64,000 bases of DNA from Pseudomonas sp. R84 (lineage in GTDB: Bacteria; Pseudomonadota; Gammaproteobacteria; Pseudomonadales; Pseudomonadaceae). Under the pieces are notes generated by a model, which made no database searches, was not told where the DNA came from, and worked only from the letters and a program-made list of their open reading frames with translations. The stretch lies in the NCBI RefSeq assembly GCF_009834515.1, contig NZ_CP019426.1:2655501-2719500 (forward strand). Reading direction: 5' to 3'. This document shows, in pieces, positions 8,819 to 16,739 of the stretch. Both the position numbers and the translations under genes were made by a program. The stretch's first letter is position 1. The number at the start of each line of letters is the position of its first letter.

Positions 8819-9862
8819 TCATGCGACGCTCAGTTGCAGCGGCGCGGAAACAGAGTCCAGCCAGTGGGTCTTGCCCAGCCAGGCGTCCAGTTGCGGGGCG
8901 ATGCTCGGATCGATCAGGTCGCGCTCCTGCAGCCACTTGTCGTCGAACACGGTGTGCAGGTATTTCTCGCCGCCGTCGGCAATCGGCACCACGACGTTGC
9001 CGCTCAGCACACCTTTGTGGATCAGCTCCAGCGCCTTGAAAATTGCACCGCCAGTGGAGCCGCCGACCAGCAGGGCGAAGTTGCGCGCGATGTAGCGCGC
9101 GGTTTCGAATGCCTGCGAGTCGGTGACTTGCACGCCCAGATCGATGCAGCTGTAGTCGAGCACCAGACCCACGGTGTCGCCGGCCGGCGTGCCGGTGCCG
9201 GATTGGTAGTACGGGTAGCCGGGGTGACCGAAGACAATCGAACCGGCCGGTTCCACCGCGACGGTGACGGTTTCCGGGTTGTGCACTTTCAAGCCGCGTG
9301 CGATGCCGGTCATCGAACCGCCGGTGCCGACGCAACCGACGTAAGCGCCGACCACGCCTTCAGCCTGGACAATGGTTTCGCGGACGAAATCATTGTAACC
9401 GCCGGCATTCGCCGCATTGTCGGACTGGTTCATGAATACCGCGCCGGGAATCTCGCTGGCCAGTTCGGCGGCCATCTGTTGACGCTCGACCACCGCGACT
9501 TCGTCTTCGCGATAAGTGCCTTTGACGAAACGAATGTCGGCACCGAGGGCCTTCATCACGGCGATCTTGTCTTGCGCGGCGTGGTGATCGACCACGGCGA
9601 TGAAATGCAGACCGAACTCGACCGCGGCCATGGCCAAGCCAATCCCGGTATTGCCCGACGACGATTCGACAACGACACCGCCGGGTTTCAGGCGACCGGA
9701 CTTGAGCGCCGCCAGCACCATGTTGCGCGCCATGCGGTCTTTGATACTGCCGCCGGGATTGTTCTTTTCAATCTTCAACAATAATCGCGCGTTGGTATCC
9801 GGAACATCGATGCCCAACATCGGTGTATTACCGATAAGGTCAGAAACTTTATTCAAGATCAT
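8819..9862 (-). CDS. SbnA-like 2,3-diaminopropionate precursor synthase (cysteine synthase fold)
   Basis: This 347-residue fold-type II PLP enzyme is related to cysteine synthase and SbnA. SbnA joins O-phospho-L-serine and L-glutamate to give the diaminopropionate precursor ACEGA. The PLP lysine lies in PGGSIKDRMA (about residue 42), the substrate loop is SSSGNTGIG (about 68), and the phosphate-binding loop is GTGGSMTG (about 178). The C-terminus extends about 30 residues beyond typical CysK. It sits directly downstream of the SbnH-like gene (14 bases). The divergent unit encodes an SbnI-like protein that could supply phosphoserine, which supports the SbnA assignment over a housekeeping CysK. 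The start ATG at 9862 has AGGGA upstream. Confidence 0.87.
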   Translation of the reverse strand: MILNKVSDLIGNTPMLGIDVPDTNARLLLKIEKNNPGGSIKDRMARNMVLAALKSGRLKPGGVVVESSSGNTGIGLAMAAVEFGLHFIAVVDHHAAQDKIAVMKALGADIRFVKGTYREDEVAVVERQQMAAELASEIPGAVFMNQSDNAANAGGYNDFVRETIVQAEGVVGAYVGCVGTGGSMTGIARGLKVHNPETVTVAVEPAGSIVFGHPGYPYYQSGTGTPAGDTVGLVLDYSCIDLGVQVTDSQAFETARYIARNFALLVGGSTGGAIFKALELIHKGVLSGNVVVPIADGGEKYLHTVFDDKWLQERDLIDPSIAPQLDAWLGKTHWLDSVSAPLQLSVA

Positions 9863-9876
9863 TGCAATTGTTCCCT

Positions 9877-11271
9877 TTAGTAGTCAGGTGAAAACGCATA
9901 GTTACCTTCCGTACAACAGGTCGCCGTCAACCGCCGGGGCAGGGGATGGCGATGAAACTCGTTTTCCAGCAAGTCCATCTGGTAACCGGCGGTGTTGATA
10001 TAAATCAATAAGTCACCGGCTTGCGGTGCCGTTGCAAAGTTGATCAGGCGATGGGTAATGACGTCATCGTCCAGGCAACTATGGCCGGCGATATAAGCTT
10101 GGATCGGGGCGTGTGGCTGTTGTTTGGTGCTGACAAGTATCGGATCTACCAGATATTCCGAGGTAAACCAGGTTTCGCAAGCGCTGAAACTGCTGCCCTC
10201 AACGAAGATGACGGTTTTATTGTCAGCCAATTGTTTGCTGCGCGTGACGCGAAATATTGAAATGGCGGCCTGGTCGACCAGGCTTCGGCCTGGCTCGAGT
10301 GCGAGGGTTATATTCTGCGTCTGCAAGTAATTGGCAATCGACAAGCCCGGCGAATGCTCGGCTTCGAGCAATAACGTCAGCCATTGTGTCGCGGTCAGTT
10401 CACTGCCGTAAGGATAATAAGCGGCGGGAACTTTCTGATTGTAATAGTGGCTGGGGTTATTGTCGTTCTGCAGGAATTGAGCGTAGGCCTGCGGTTCGAC
10501 ATAACGAATCGGCAAGCCGCCACCGATATCGATTATCTGCGGATTCAAGCCCATTTCCCTGGCAGCCTCGATAAATCCGCTGACCTCACGAAAGGCTTGT
10601 GCGCGGGATTCGAATCCATAGCCGCCGAGGTGAAAATGGAAACCTTCAAAGTGAAAAAGCTCAGGTTTTTCTGCCAGCCTTTGCAGGCATTGCAGCAGGT
10701 CTTGCGAGCCCATTCCGAATCGGCTCTTCGGACTGCTTTGCGGTCTGTAACGCAGTAAAACTCTGGTTTTCGTCGGACCTGGCTGTGTTGGGAACACGCT
10801 ATGCAGGTGATCGAATTCCTCCAGCGAATCCACACAAATCAATGAACCGGCGCTGATCAGCGCTTGATGGAAGACGGCTGTTTTGGCCGGTCCTGTGGCG
10901 CAGATTCTGGTGCCCGGCACACCTGCGCGCAGGGCAGCATTCAACTCGTGAATGCTCGACACATCGACGCCGATCCCCGAATTCGCTGCAGCGCCGAGCA
11001 TGCTTTGCGACTTGTTGGCCTTGGCCCCGTAGAAAATGGCATGGGGCACCTGGTATTGCTTCAACACGTTCAGCAGCGCTTGCGTGTTTAATTCAAACGC
11101 ATGGGGCCAGACCAGATTTAACGGTGAGCCCTGTTGTTCCACCAAGTCTGTAAGTTTGTTCGGGAACTTGTTGATAAACGTGGAAATAACCGGGTCGATC
11201 AACGGCGTTAACATCTCCGGGTGATGAACTTTATACGGCTGTTCAACAGCAGATTTATTTGTTGTAGGCAT
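9877..11271 (-). CDS. SbnH-like PLP-dependent decarboxylase
   Basis: The product (464 aa) is a fold-type III (alanine racemase-like) decarboxylase related to diaminopimelate/ornithine decarboxylases and to SbnH and PvsE of carboxylate siderophore pathways. SbnH decarboxylates citryl-diaminopropionate to the ethylenediamine derivative. Visible residues include the PLP lysine in FYGAKANKSQ (about residue 84), HFHLGGYG (about 212), DIGGGLP (about 246), EPGRSLVDQ (about 328) and the C-terminal catalytic cysteine region AGHSCLDDD (about 405). It is the first gene of the six-gene operon, and its promoter lies in the 615-base divergent region. Diaminopimelate decarboxylase proper is unlikely given the operon context. 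Confidence 0.87.
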   Translation of the reverse strand: MPTTNKSAVEQPYKVHHPEMLTPLIDPVISTFINKFPNKLTDLVEQQGSPLNLVWPHAFELNTQALLNVLKQYQVPHAIFYGAKANKSQSMLGAAANSGIGVDVSSIHELNAALRAGVPGTRICATGPAKTAVFHQALISAGSLICVDSLEEFDHLHSVFPTQPGPTKTRVLLRYRPQSSPKSRFGMGSQDLLQCLQRLAEKPELFHFEGFHFHLGGYGFESRAQAFREVSGFIEAAREMGLNPQIIDIGGGLPIRYVEPQAYAQFLQNDNNPSHYYNQKVPAAYYPYGSELTATQWLTLLLEAEHSPGLSIANYLQTQNITLALEPGRSLVDQAAISIFRVTRSKQLADNKTVIFVEGSSFSACETWFTSEYLVDPILVSTKQQPHAPIQAYIAGHSCLDDDVITHRLINFATAPQAGDLLIYINTAGYQMDLLENEFHRHPLPRRLTATCCTEGNYAFSPDY

Positions 11272-11317
11272 AGTTAACCCCTGGCGTCGAAAGTTACGTC
11301 GCCATTGATAGTTCGAT

Positions 11318-11335
11318 CACCGATCGTTATCGGTG
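11318..11335. promoter_or_regulatory. Perfect inverted repeat upstream of the biosynthetic operon
   Basis: Arms CACCGAT and ATCGGTG are separated by CGTT, 47 bases upstream of the SbnH-like start codon. They overlap the candidate promoter element GATAAC. The position suits an operator or a 5'-leader hairpin; no binding protein can be named. Confidence 0.4.
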
Positions 11336-11807
11336 TGGATCGTCTTTTTTTGCTCGTCAGCGTCGAGGCTTTTAACAACTTGGAGGCGGATGCCAAGTGA
11401 AATCCGCTATTGGATCTGTAGCCCTGATCGTAATAAATGGTTCACAAAACAATTGCATGAGAACCCCGTTCCATAAGGTTTGTGCGGATGTACTGAATGG
11501 CCATTAGTTGCTGGCCATTGCCCTGTAGCAGCCTGTAGCTGATGTTTAAGTGACATCACTGACAGGTACTTTTTCCGATACCGATGACTTGCTTTGAAAC
11601 GAGAATAGTTCCTCTTGGCGGCGTGAACAATATTGCGAACAGGAACGATTATCAAGTAAGGTTTTCAAATATTTTTCAATAACGACCTGCTCAAGGCGAA
11701 TCCATGAACGTGTATTTACACGCTCAAGGACTCGTTCGTCCCGAGATTAAAAAGTCTCTTAATTGCTTGATCAATAAGGCGTTAAGGGCTGTTGCGATAA
11801 GCCCCGG

Positions 11808-11829
11808 AACGGCAGGCAAATCTGCCGTT
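11808..11829 (+). promoter_or_regulatory. Leader hairpin upstream of the CitE-like gene
   Basis: Eight-base arms AACGGCAG and CTGCCGTT enclose a GCAAAT loop. No T-run follows, so it is not a standard terminator. It would lie in the 5' leader of the plus-strand operon if transcription starts near 11590. Confidence 0.35.
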
Positions 11830-11886
11830 GAACGGGCCTGAAAACTTTCACAAACCACGACGGGTTCACGTCAAAGGAGCAACGCC

Positions 11887-12777
11887 ATGCAATCCGATCG
11901 ACTCAGCCGCAAAGCGCCACTCGCGATCAGCTACCTGTTCGTGCCGGGCAACCGTCCCGAGCGTTTTTCCAAAGCCTGCGAAGCAGGGCCGGACGCGATC
12001 ATTCTCGACCTTGAGGATGCCGTTCATCCGGACAGCAAAGCCGCCGCCCGTGACGCCATCCAGGCGTGGCAGGAGAAAACGCCGAGCGTTGCTTGTGAGC
12101 GTTACATCCGCCTCAACAGCGTCAGCAGTTCGCTGTTTCGCCAGGACCTGAGCTGGCTCAGCGACATGCGTTACCCCGAGCGTTGCGATGGGATTTTTTT
12201 GCCCAAGGCCGAATGTCCCGAGACGCTGGCGCGGGCGGTCGAGCGCTTGCTGGAGTGGCAACCGACGCTGGCGATCGTCGCGATCATCGAGACCGCCAAA
12301 GGCCTGCAGCAGGTCGAGTCGATCGCTGCGATTGCGGGCGTGGCGCGGCTGGCGTTTGGCTCGCTGGATTTCTCGCTCGATATCAACTGCAGCCAGGTGC
12401 CCGAGGCGTTTCTGTTTGCCCGCAACCGCATCGTGCTGGCGTCGCGCACGGCTGATCTGCCGTCGCCGATCGATGGCGTGACGCCGGCAATCAGCGACTT
12501 GGCGGTGGTTGCCCAAGACGCGCAATACGCGCGTTCGCTGGGCTTCGGCGCCAAGCTGTGCATCCATCCCGGGCAACTGGCGACGGTGCAGCGCGCCTTC
12601 CTGCCGGACTCGCGCCAACTGGCGTGGGCCGATCGGGTGATGCGGGCGGTGGCCACGGGCAGCCACGCGGTGCAAGTGGACGGCGAAATGGTCGACTTGC
12701 CGCTGATCGAACACGCTCAGCGCCTGCTCGATGTGGCCAGTCAGCATGCGCCGGTTGCCCGCGCCGATGCCTGCTGA
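11887..12777 (+). CDS. CitE/HpcH-family C-C lyase, probable SbnG-like citrate-forming enzyme
   Basis: The product (296 aa) is a TIM-barrel enzyme of the HpcH/HpaI aldolase and citrate lyase beta-subunit family. Visible motifs are LFVPGNRPERFSKA (about residue 17), the metal-site segment ILDLEDAVHPDSK (about 39), AIIETAKGL (about 135), FGSLDFSLDI (about 157) and CIHPGQ (about 225). In the staphyloferrin B locus the family member SbnG makes citrate from oxaloacetate and acetyl-CoA, so that siderophore synthesis does not depend on the TCA cycle. The same role is the best reading here, although the sequence looks closer to CitE than to HpcH aldolases and another hydroxy acid is possible. AAAGGAG lies seven bases before the ATG. 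It leads the plus-strand unit. Confidence 0.8.
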   Translation: MQSDRLSRKAPLAISYLFVPGNRPERFSKACEAGPDAIILDLEDAVHPDSKAAARDAIQAWQEKTPSVACERYIRLNSVSSSLFRQDLSWLSDMRYPERCDGIFLPKAECPETLARAVERLLEWQPTLAIVAIIETAKGLQQVESIAAIAGVARLAFGSLDFSLDINCSQVPEAFLFARNRIVLASRTADLPSPIDGVTPAISDLAVVAQDAQYARSLGFGAKLCIHPGQLATVQRAFLPDSRQLAWADRVMRAVATGSHAVQVDGEMVDLPLIEHAQRLLDVASQHAPVARADAC

Positions 12778-12802
12778 ATCCCCGGCGAATCAGGAGATCA
12801 TC

Positions 12803-13204
12803 ATGGACCACGGTTATCAGATTGCGCTGCGGCCGCTGTGCGACGTGTTGCAGTCGGAGCAGGTCGACCCGGCCAACGTGACGCTGCTGCGCGAGTCGAT
12901 TGTCCGCGCCGGGCATTGGCTGGAACCGATCATCGTCGAGCGTTCGCGCGGCATCGTGATGGACGGCAATCACCGTTTCACCGCGGCGTTGCAGCTGGGT
13001 TTGAAACGGCTGCCGTGCATCCAGCTCGATTACTCCGATCCGCGGGTCTGTGTGCGGCATTGGCAAACTGGACAAGCGTTCGAGGTGGCGCGAATTTTCA
13101 CCACCATCGCTCGCGGCGAGATTTTGCCGTACAAGACCACCCGGCACGCGTTTGACCCCGCGCTGCCGCTGGTCGCGATTCCGCTGGAGCGCCTCTACGC
13201 CTGA
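12803..13204 (+). CDS. Short SbnI-like ParB/Srx-fold protein, putative free-serine kinase
   Basis: This 133-residue protein has the ParB N-terminal-like fold. The motif VMDGNHRFTAAL (about residues 51-62) corresponds to the DGHHR signature of SbnI and the archaeal SerK enzymes, which phosphorylate free L-serine to O-phosphoserine, the SbnA substrate. SbnI of Staphylococcus is about 254 residues, so only the catalytic half is present here and the C-terminal half is missing. The ATG at 12803 has CAGGAG ten bases upstream and is preferred over an upstream in-frame ATG inside the lyase gene. It lies 25 bases after the lyase gene, supporting a role in precursor supply. Confidence 0.75.
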   Translation: MDHGYQIALRPLCDVLQSEQVDPANVTLLRESIVRAGHWLEPIIVERSRGIVMDGNHRFTAALQLGLKRLPCIQLDYSDPRVCVRHWQTGQAFEVARIFTTIARGEILPYKTTRHAFDPALPLVAIPLERLYA

Positions 13205-13220
13205 CCCTGATCGGGCGACG

Positions 13221-13266
13221 GAAAAAAACTTTACTGCGGGTGATACTTTTTCGCAGATCGACTGGC
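13221..13266 (+). promoter_or_regulatory. Candidate ECF-sigma promoter of the second receptor (P2)
   Basis: GAAAAAAA (13221-13228) is followed by GGTGATACTTTTTC (13239-13252) and GATCGACTGGC (13256-13266). The 14-mer is identical to that before the STN receptor and lies 61 bases before the ATG at 13314. The duplication of both receptor and promoter suggests a shared sigma factor. Confidence 0.6.
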
Positions 13267-13313
13267 AATAGGAGTGATTACCATTTTCCCTCGATGAAAA
13301 GGATCCTCACGTC

Positions 13314-15530
13314 ATGCCTGTTGTCAGTCGTCCTTGCGGTGAGCGGGTGTTAGCACTCGCCGTGCGTACCGCCATGCTGAATTTCGTTTTGGTCGCAGGA
13401 AGCGCCAACGCTTGGGCCGCCAGCCCCGAGCAACCAGGCGTTGCCGCCGACCCGACTGCGAACGCCGCGCCGGACGCGCTGACCCTCGACACCACCAACG
13501 TCAACGCCCGTTACAACGGCGCGACTGCCTTGCCGGAAACCCTCGCCGGTGGTCAGGTGGCGCGCGGCGCACGACTGGGCATGATGGGCAACAAAGACGT
13601 GATGGACACGCCGTTCAGCGTCACCAGCTACACCGCCAAAACCCTCGCTGATCTGCAAACCGTGACCGTCGCCGACGCCTTGGAGCGCGATCCTTCGGTG
13701 CGCTCGACCGGGCAGACCGGTGGTATCGTCGACTCGTTTTTCATCCGTGGCTTCCCGATTGGCGAAGGCAACCTTGGTGAGCTGGCGTTCGACGGCGTCT
13801 ACGGTGTCGCGCCGAATTATCGGGTGTTCACCGACTACGCCGAGCGCGTCGAAGTGCTCAAAGGGCCGGGCGCGCTGATGTACGGCATTTCGCCGAACAG
13901 CGGCGTCGGCGGCGTGATCAACATCGTGCCCAAGCGCCCGCTGGATGAAGACCTGACCCGGTTCACCGGCACCTATGCCTCAGATTCTCAGGTCGGCGGG
14001 CACCTGGACCTGAGCCGGCGCTTCGGTTCGGAGAACCAGTTCGGCGTGCGTTTCAACGGCAACCTGCAGGGTGGCGATACCGCCGTCGATGATCAGCATC
14101 GCGACCTCGGTGTCGGCGCGATCGCTCTGGATTATCGCGGCGAGCGTCTGCGCCTGAACCTCGATTACATCAGCCAGAAAGAAAGCTGGGAGGGCGCTTC
14201 GCGGCCCTTCACCATTGCGCCGGGCGTTGATGTGCCGTCTGCGCCGAACGGCCGCACCAATCACTCGCAGGACTGGGGCTGGTCGGATACCAAAGAGCAG
14301 TCGGCGTTGCTCGGTGGCGAATATGACCTGACCGACAACGTCACCGTGTTCGCTCATGCCGGCGGTGGTAGATCCGACGTCAAACGCCTGTCCGACCAGG
14401 TGCCGAGAATCCTCAATGACGCCGGTGATACCAGCAACATTCCCGGCTACTACAAATTCAACGTTGATCGCTCGACGGCTGACGTCGGTATGCGTGGTGT
14501 GTTTGCCACTGGGCCGATCACTCACACCACCACGGTCATGGCGACCCGGTATCAGGATGAGCTGTCACGCGGTATCAACAACGGCACGGCCATCCTGTCG
14601 AATATCTACCATCCGATCGACAGGCCGCAGCAGTACATCAATTCGCCGAAAGTGTTGCGCGTTTCCGAATCGGAACTGTCCGGCGTGGCGTTGACCGACA
14701 CGATGTCGATGCTCGATGACCGCTTCCAGTTGACCCTCGGCGTGCGTCGCCAGGACATCGAATCGCGTAACTACAACGCGGCCGGTGCGGTCAGTTCGAA
14801 ATACAAGGACAACGCCACGAGCCCGCTGGTCGGCGTGGTGATCAAGCCTTGGGAGGACGTTTCGCTCTACTACAATTATGTCGAAGGTCTGAGCAAGGGC
14901 GACATCGCCCCGGGCACGGCGTCCAATGCCGGCGAAACCTTTGCCCCGTACGAATCCAAGCAGCATGAGATCGGCGTGAAATACGAACACGGCACATTCA
15001 TGACCACGCTGGCGTTGTTCCAGATCGAGAAACCGAGTGGTGAAGTCGGTGCCGACAACGTGTTCTCGGTGCAGGCCGAACAACGCAACCGTGGTGTCGA
15101 GTTGAGCATGTTCGGCGAAGTGGCACCGGGCACGCGGTTGATGGGCGGTGTGACGGTGCTCGACGGCGAGTTGACCGATTCGGCGACCAAGGCTAACCGG
15201 GGCAACAAACCGGTGGGCGTGCCGGACGTGCAGGCCAATCTCTGGGCCGAATGGGACACGCCATGGCTTGAAGGCTTTACCCTCACCGGCGGTGCGATCT
15301 ACACCGACAGCCAGTACGTCAACCAGGCCAACACCCAGGAACTGGATGCCTGGACCCGCGTCGACGCCGGCGCGCGTTATGCGACCAAAATCGAAGGCCG
15401 GCCAACGACGTTCCGCGCCACCGTGCAGAACGTCTTCGATCGTGAGTACTGGTCGGGCGTGGCGTCCTACGGCGCGTTCTCTCCGGGTTATCCACGGACC
15501 TTGCAGCTGTCGGCCACGGTCGATTTCTGA
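13314..15530 (+). CDS. TonB-dependent siderophore receptor without STN domain
   Basis: The product (738 aa) is a complete outer-membrane siderophore receptor. A signal peptide ends near residue 35 (ANAWA), the plug domain spans about 85-215 (FIRGFPIGEGNLGEL, ERVEVLKGPGALMYG), and the 22-strand barrel runs to the C-terminal phenylalanine typical of such barrels (LSATVDF). It closely matches the STN receptor at 1-1611 through plug and barrel, including an uninterrupted 22-residue identity in the plug, but lacks the signalling domain. It ends the plus-strand unit but also has its own promoter block. It probably imports the cluster's ferric metallophore, or a related form, without signalling. Confidence 0.94.
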   Translation: MPVVSRPCGERVLALAVRTAMLNFVLVAGSANAWAASPEQPGVAADPTANAAPDALTLDTTNVNARYNGATALPETLAGGQVARGARLGMMGNKDVMDTPFSVTSYTAKTLADLQTVTVADALERDPSVRSTGQTGGIVDSFFIRGFPIGEGNLGELAFDGVYGVAPNYRVFTDYAERVEVLKGPGALMYGISPNSGVGGVINIVPKRPLDEDLTRFTGTYASDSQVGGHLDLSRRFGSENQFGVRFNGNLQGGDTAVDDQHRDLGVGAIALDYRGERLRLNLDYISQKESWEGASRPFTIAPGVDVPSAPNGRTNHSQDWGWSDTKEQSALLGGEYDLTDNVTVFAHAGGGRSDVKRLSDQVPRILNDAGDTSNIPGYYKFNVDRSTADVGMRGVFATGPITHTTTVMATRYQDELSRGINNGTAILSNIYHPIDRPQQYINSPKVLRVSESELSGVALTDTMSMLDDRFQLTLGVRRQDIESRNYNAAGAVSSKYKDNATSPLVGVVIKPWEDVSLYYNYVEGLSKGDIAPGTASNAGETFAPYESKQHEIGVKYEHGTFMTTLALFQIEKPSGEVGADNVFSVQAEQRNRGVELSMFGEVAPGTRLMGGVTVLDGELTDSATKANRGNKPVGVPDVQANLWAEWDTPWLEGFTLTGGAIYTDSQYVNQANTQELDAWTRVDAGARYATKIEGRPTTFRATVQNVFDREYWSGVASYGAFSPGYPRTLQLSATVDF

Positions 15531-15662
15531 CGGGGCGGGAAGGGCGGCGCTGTCGTCACCTTCTATATAGAAAGTCACGATCACGTTGCCTGTCCGACAC
15601 GTGGTCGGCAGGCGGGAAGCAGCTGCGACCCGCCTGAACATTTTAGAAAGGGAGTATTCGCC

Positions 15663-16082
15663 ATGTTTAACCACCCAGGCGTTGGCGCTGTAAACGCACC
15701 TTCAGCGTTTCGGACAGCGAAGAACCCATTGGCCTTTGAGTTTGATCGCAGCGCCAATACGCATATTCGCGAACTGCTGCGCCACTTCGGACTGCGCACC
15801 AGCCTGATCCGCTTCAAAGTCATCAATGCACTGGTGGTGGCCGACCGTGACGGACATGGGATCGGGGTGAATGGTGTGCATGCGTTTGTCGAGTCTTCAT
15901 CGCCCGAGCTGTCGTTCGTCAGTGTGCGTGAAGTGCTCAAGCGTCTGGGGGAAGAGGGGCTGATCGTGCTTGGGAGTGACAAGACCTACCGATTTTCCAC
16001 TGAGGCCATGGAATTGCTGCTACAGAGTCCCCGTGTATTTCACGGCGGCGGCCGCTCGCGAGGGCACATTGAGCGTGCGTAA
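15663..16082 (+). CDS. Fur-like winged-helix regulator (Fe2+/Zn2+ uptake regulation type)
   Basis: The product (139 aa) has a central winged-helix region starting [20 protein letters not shown] (about residues 38-57) and [25 protein letters not shown] (split over about 85-110). This resembles short Pseudomonas proteins annotated as Fe2+/Zn2+ uptake regulators. It lacks the HxHH metal-binding C-terminal domain of true Fur, so metal sensing is doubtful. AAAGGGAG lies nine bases before the ATG. It is 132 bases downstream of the receptor and may act on the locus. Its last 63 bases overlap the convergent response-regulator gene. Confidence 0.7.
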   Translation: MFNHPGVGAVNAPSAFRTAKNPLAFEFDRSANTHIRELLRHFGLRTSLIRFKVINALVVADRDGHGIGVNGVHAFVESSSPELSFVSVREVLKRLGEEGLIVLGSDKTYRFSTEAMELLLQSPRVFHGGGRSRGHIERA

Positions 16083-16625
16083 TAAAGAAGACACATGAAT
16101 GCGCACCGTGAACGGGGAGATATCCAGGTCGCGGGCGATTTCCTTGTTGGTCTTGCCTTGGGCGATCAAGCGCAGCACGTCCTGCTGACGGGGTGTGAGG
16201 GCGGTGTCGGTTTCCAGCGGTAGCAGGCCTGACGGCGCGAACTTCACCAGTACTTCACCTTCGCGAATCGCCAGAATCGCCTGACCGATTTCATCGGGGG
16301 CAATATTTTTGCCGATAAAACCGTCAATGCCAGCGGCCATGACTTCGCTGATCAACGCCTCATCATCGACCATCGACACCACAATCAGCGTGGTGCGCGG
16401 CAAGCGCTGGCGCAGCCCGGCGAGCTGGCTGACGCAGGTCAGTCCGGGAAAACGCAGATCGAGTATCAGGGTGTCGGGCTCTTCACCCGAGAGCAGCAGC
16501 GTCAGCACCGTGTCGAGATCGCCGGCTTCGTCGATGACGGCTGCGGGGAGTAAACGCTGCACCGTGCGCAACATTGCCTCGCGAAACAGCGGGTGATCGT
16601 CGGCTATGATAATTCGGCATGTCAT
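16020..16625 (-). CDS. NarL/FixJ-type response regulator with LuxR DNA-binding domain
   Basis: The product (201 aa) is a transcriptional response regulator. The receiver domain has the acidic pair D9-D10 in IIIADDHP and the phosphoacceptor D56 in LILDLRFPG, with a lysine near residue 109 (FIGKNIAP). A LuxR helix-turn-helix follows (about 140-200, [20 protein letters not shown]). It is divergent from the hybrid kinase at 16740, which suggests the two work together. It overlaps the end of the Fur-like gene tail to tail, which may couple their expression through antisense transcription. Confidence 0.92.
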   Translation of the reverse strand: MTCRIIIADDHPLFREAMLRTVQRLLPAAVIDEAGDLDTVLTLLLSGEEPDTLILDLRFPGLTCVSQLAGLRQRLPRTTLIVVSMVDDEALISEVMAAGIDGFIGKNIAPDEIGQAILAIREGEVLVKFAPSGLLPLETDTALTPRQQDVLRLIAQGKTNKEIARDLDISPFTVRIHVSSLLRTLNVPSRAAAAVKYTGTL

Positions 16626-16739
16626 GGCATGACCCTCCCTGGGTCAGGCGTTGCTCAAGATCTGCACATTAGCACCGAGCGCAAGGGTTGCCTGTAGGCT
16701 GCTTCTGAATCTGACGAATACCGCACAAGGACGTTTCCC

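Larger units (their letters stand above)
11272..11886. promoter_or_regulatory. 615-base divergent control region of the metallophore cluster
   Basis: The region is A+T-richer than its flanks and separates the minus-strand biosynthetic operon from the plus-strand citE/sbnI/receptor unit. It holds an inverted repeat CACCGAT-CGTT-ATCGGTG (11318-11335). It also holds a minus-strand A7-N13-GATAAC block (11353-11326) resembling the receptor promoters, a plus-strand TACTTTTTCCGAT (11567-11579) identical to part of promoter P1, and a weaker Fur-box-like AACGAGAATAGTTCCTCTT (11598-11616). A hairpin AACGGCAG/CTGCCGTT (11808-11829) lies 57 bases before the lyase start. A minus-strand open frame at 11407-11655 shows no family features and is probably not a gene. 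Confidence 0.55.

Noticed and set aside
11407..11655. 82-codon minus-strand frame in the divergent metallophore region
   Set aside because: No ribosome site, no recognised domain, and it covers promoter-like elements.
13261..13290. Possible Fur box upstream of the second receptor
   Set aside because: Agreement with the Fur pattern is poor by hand count; the ECF-like block just upstream explains the promoter better.
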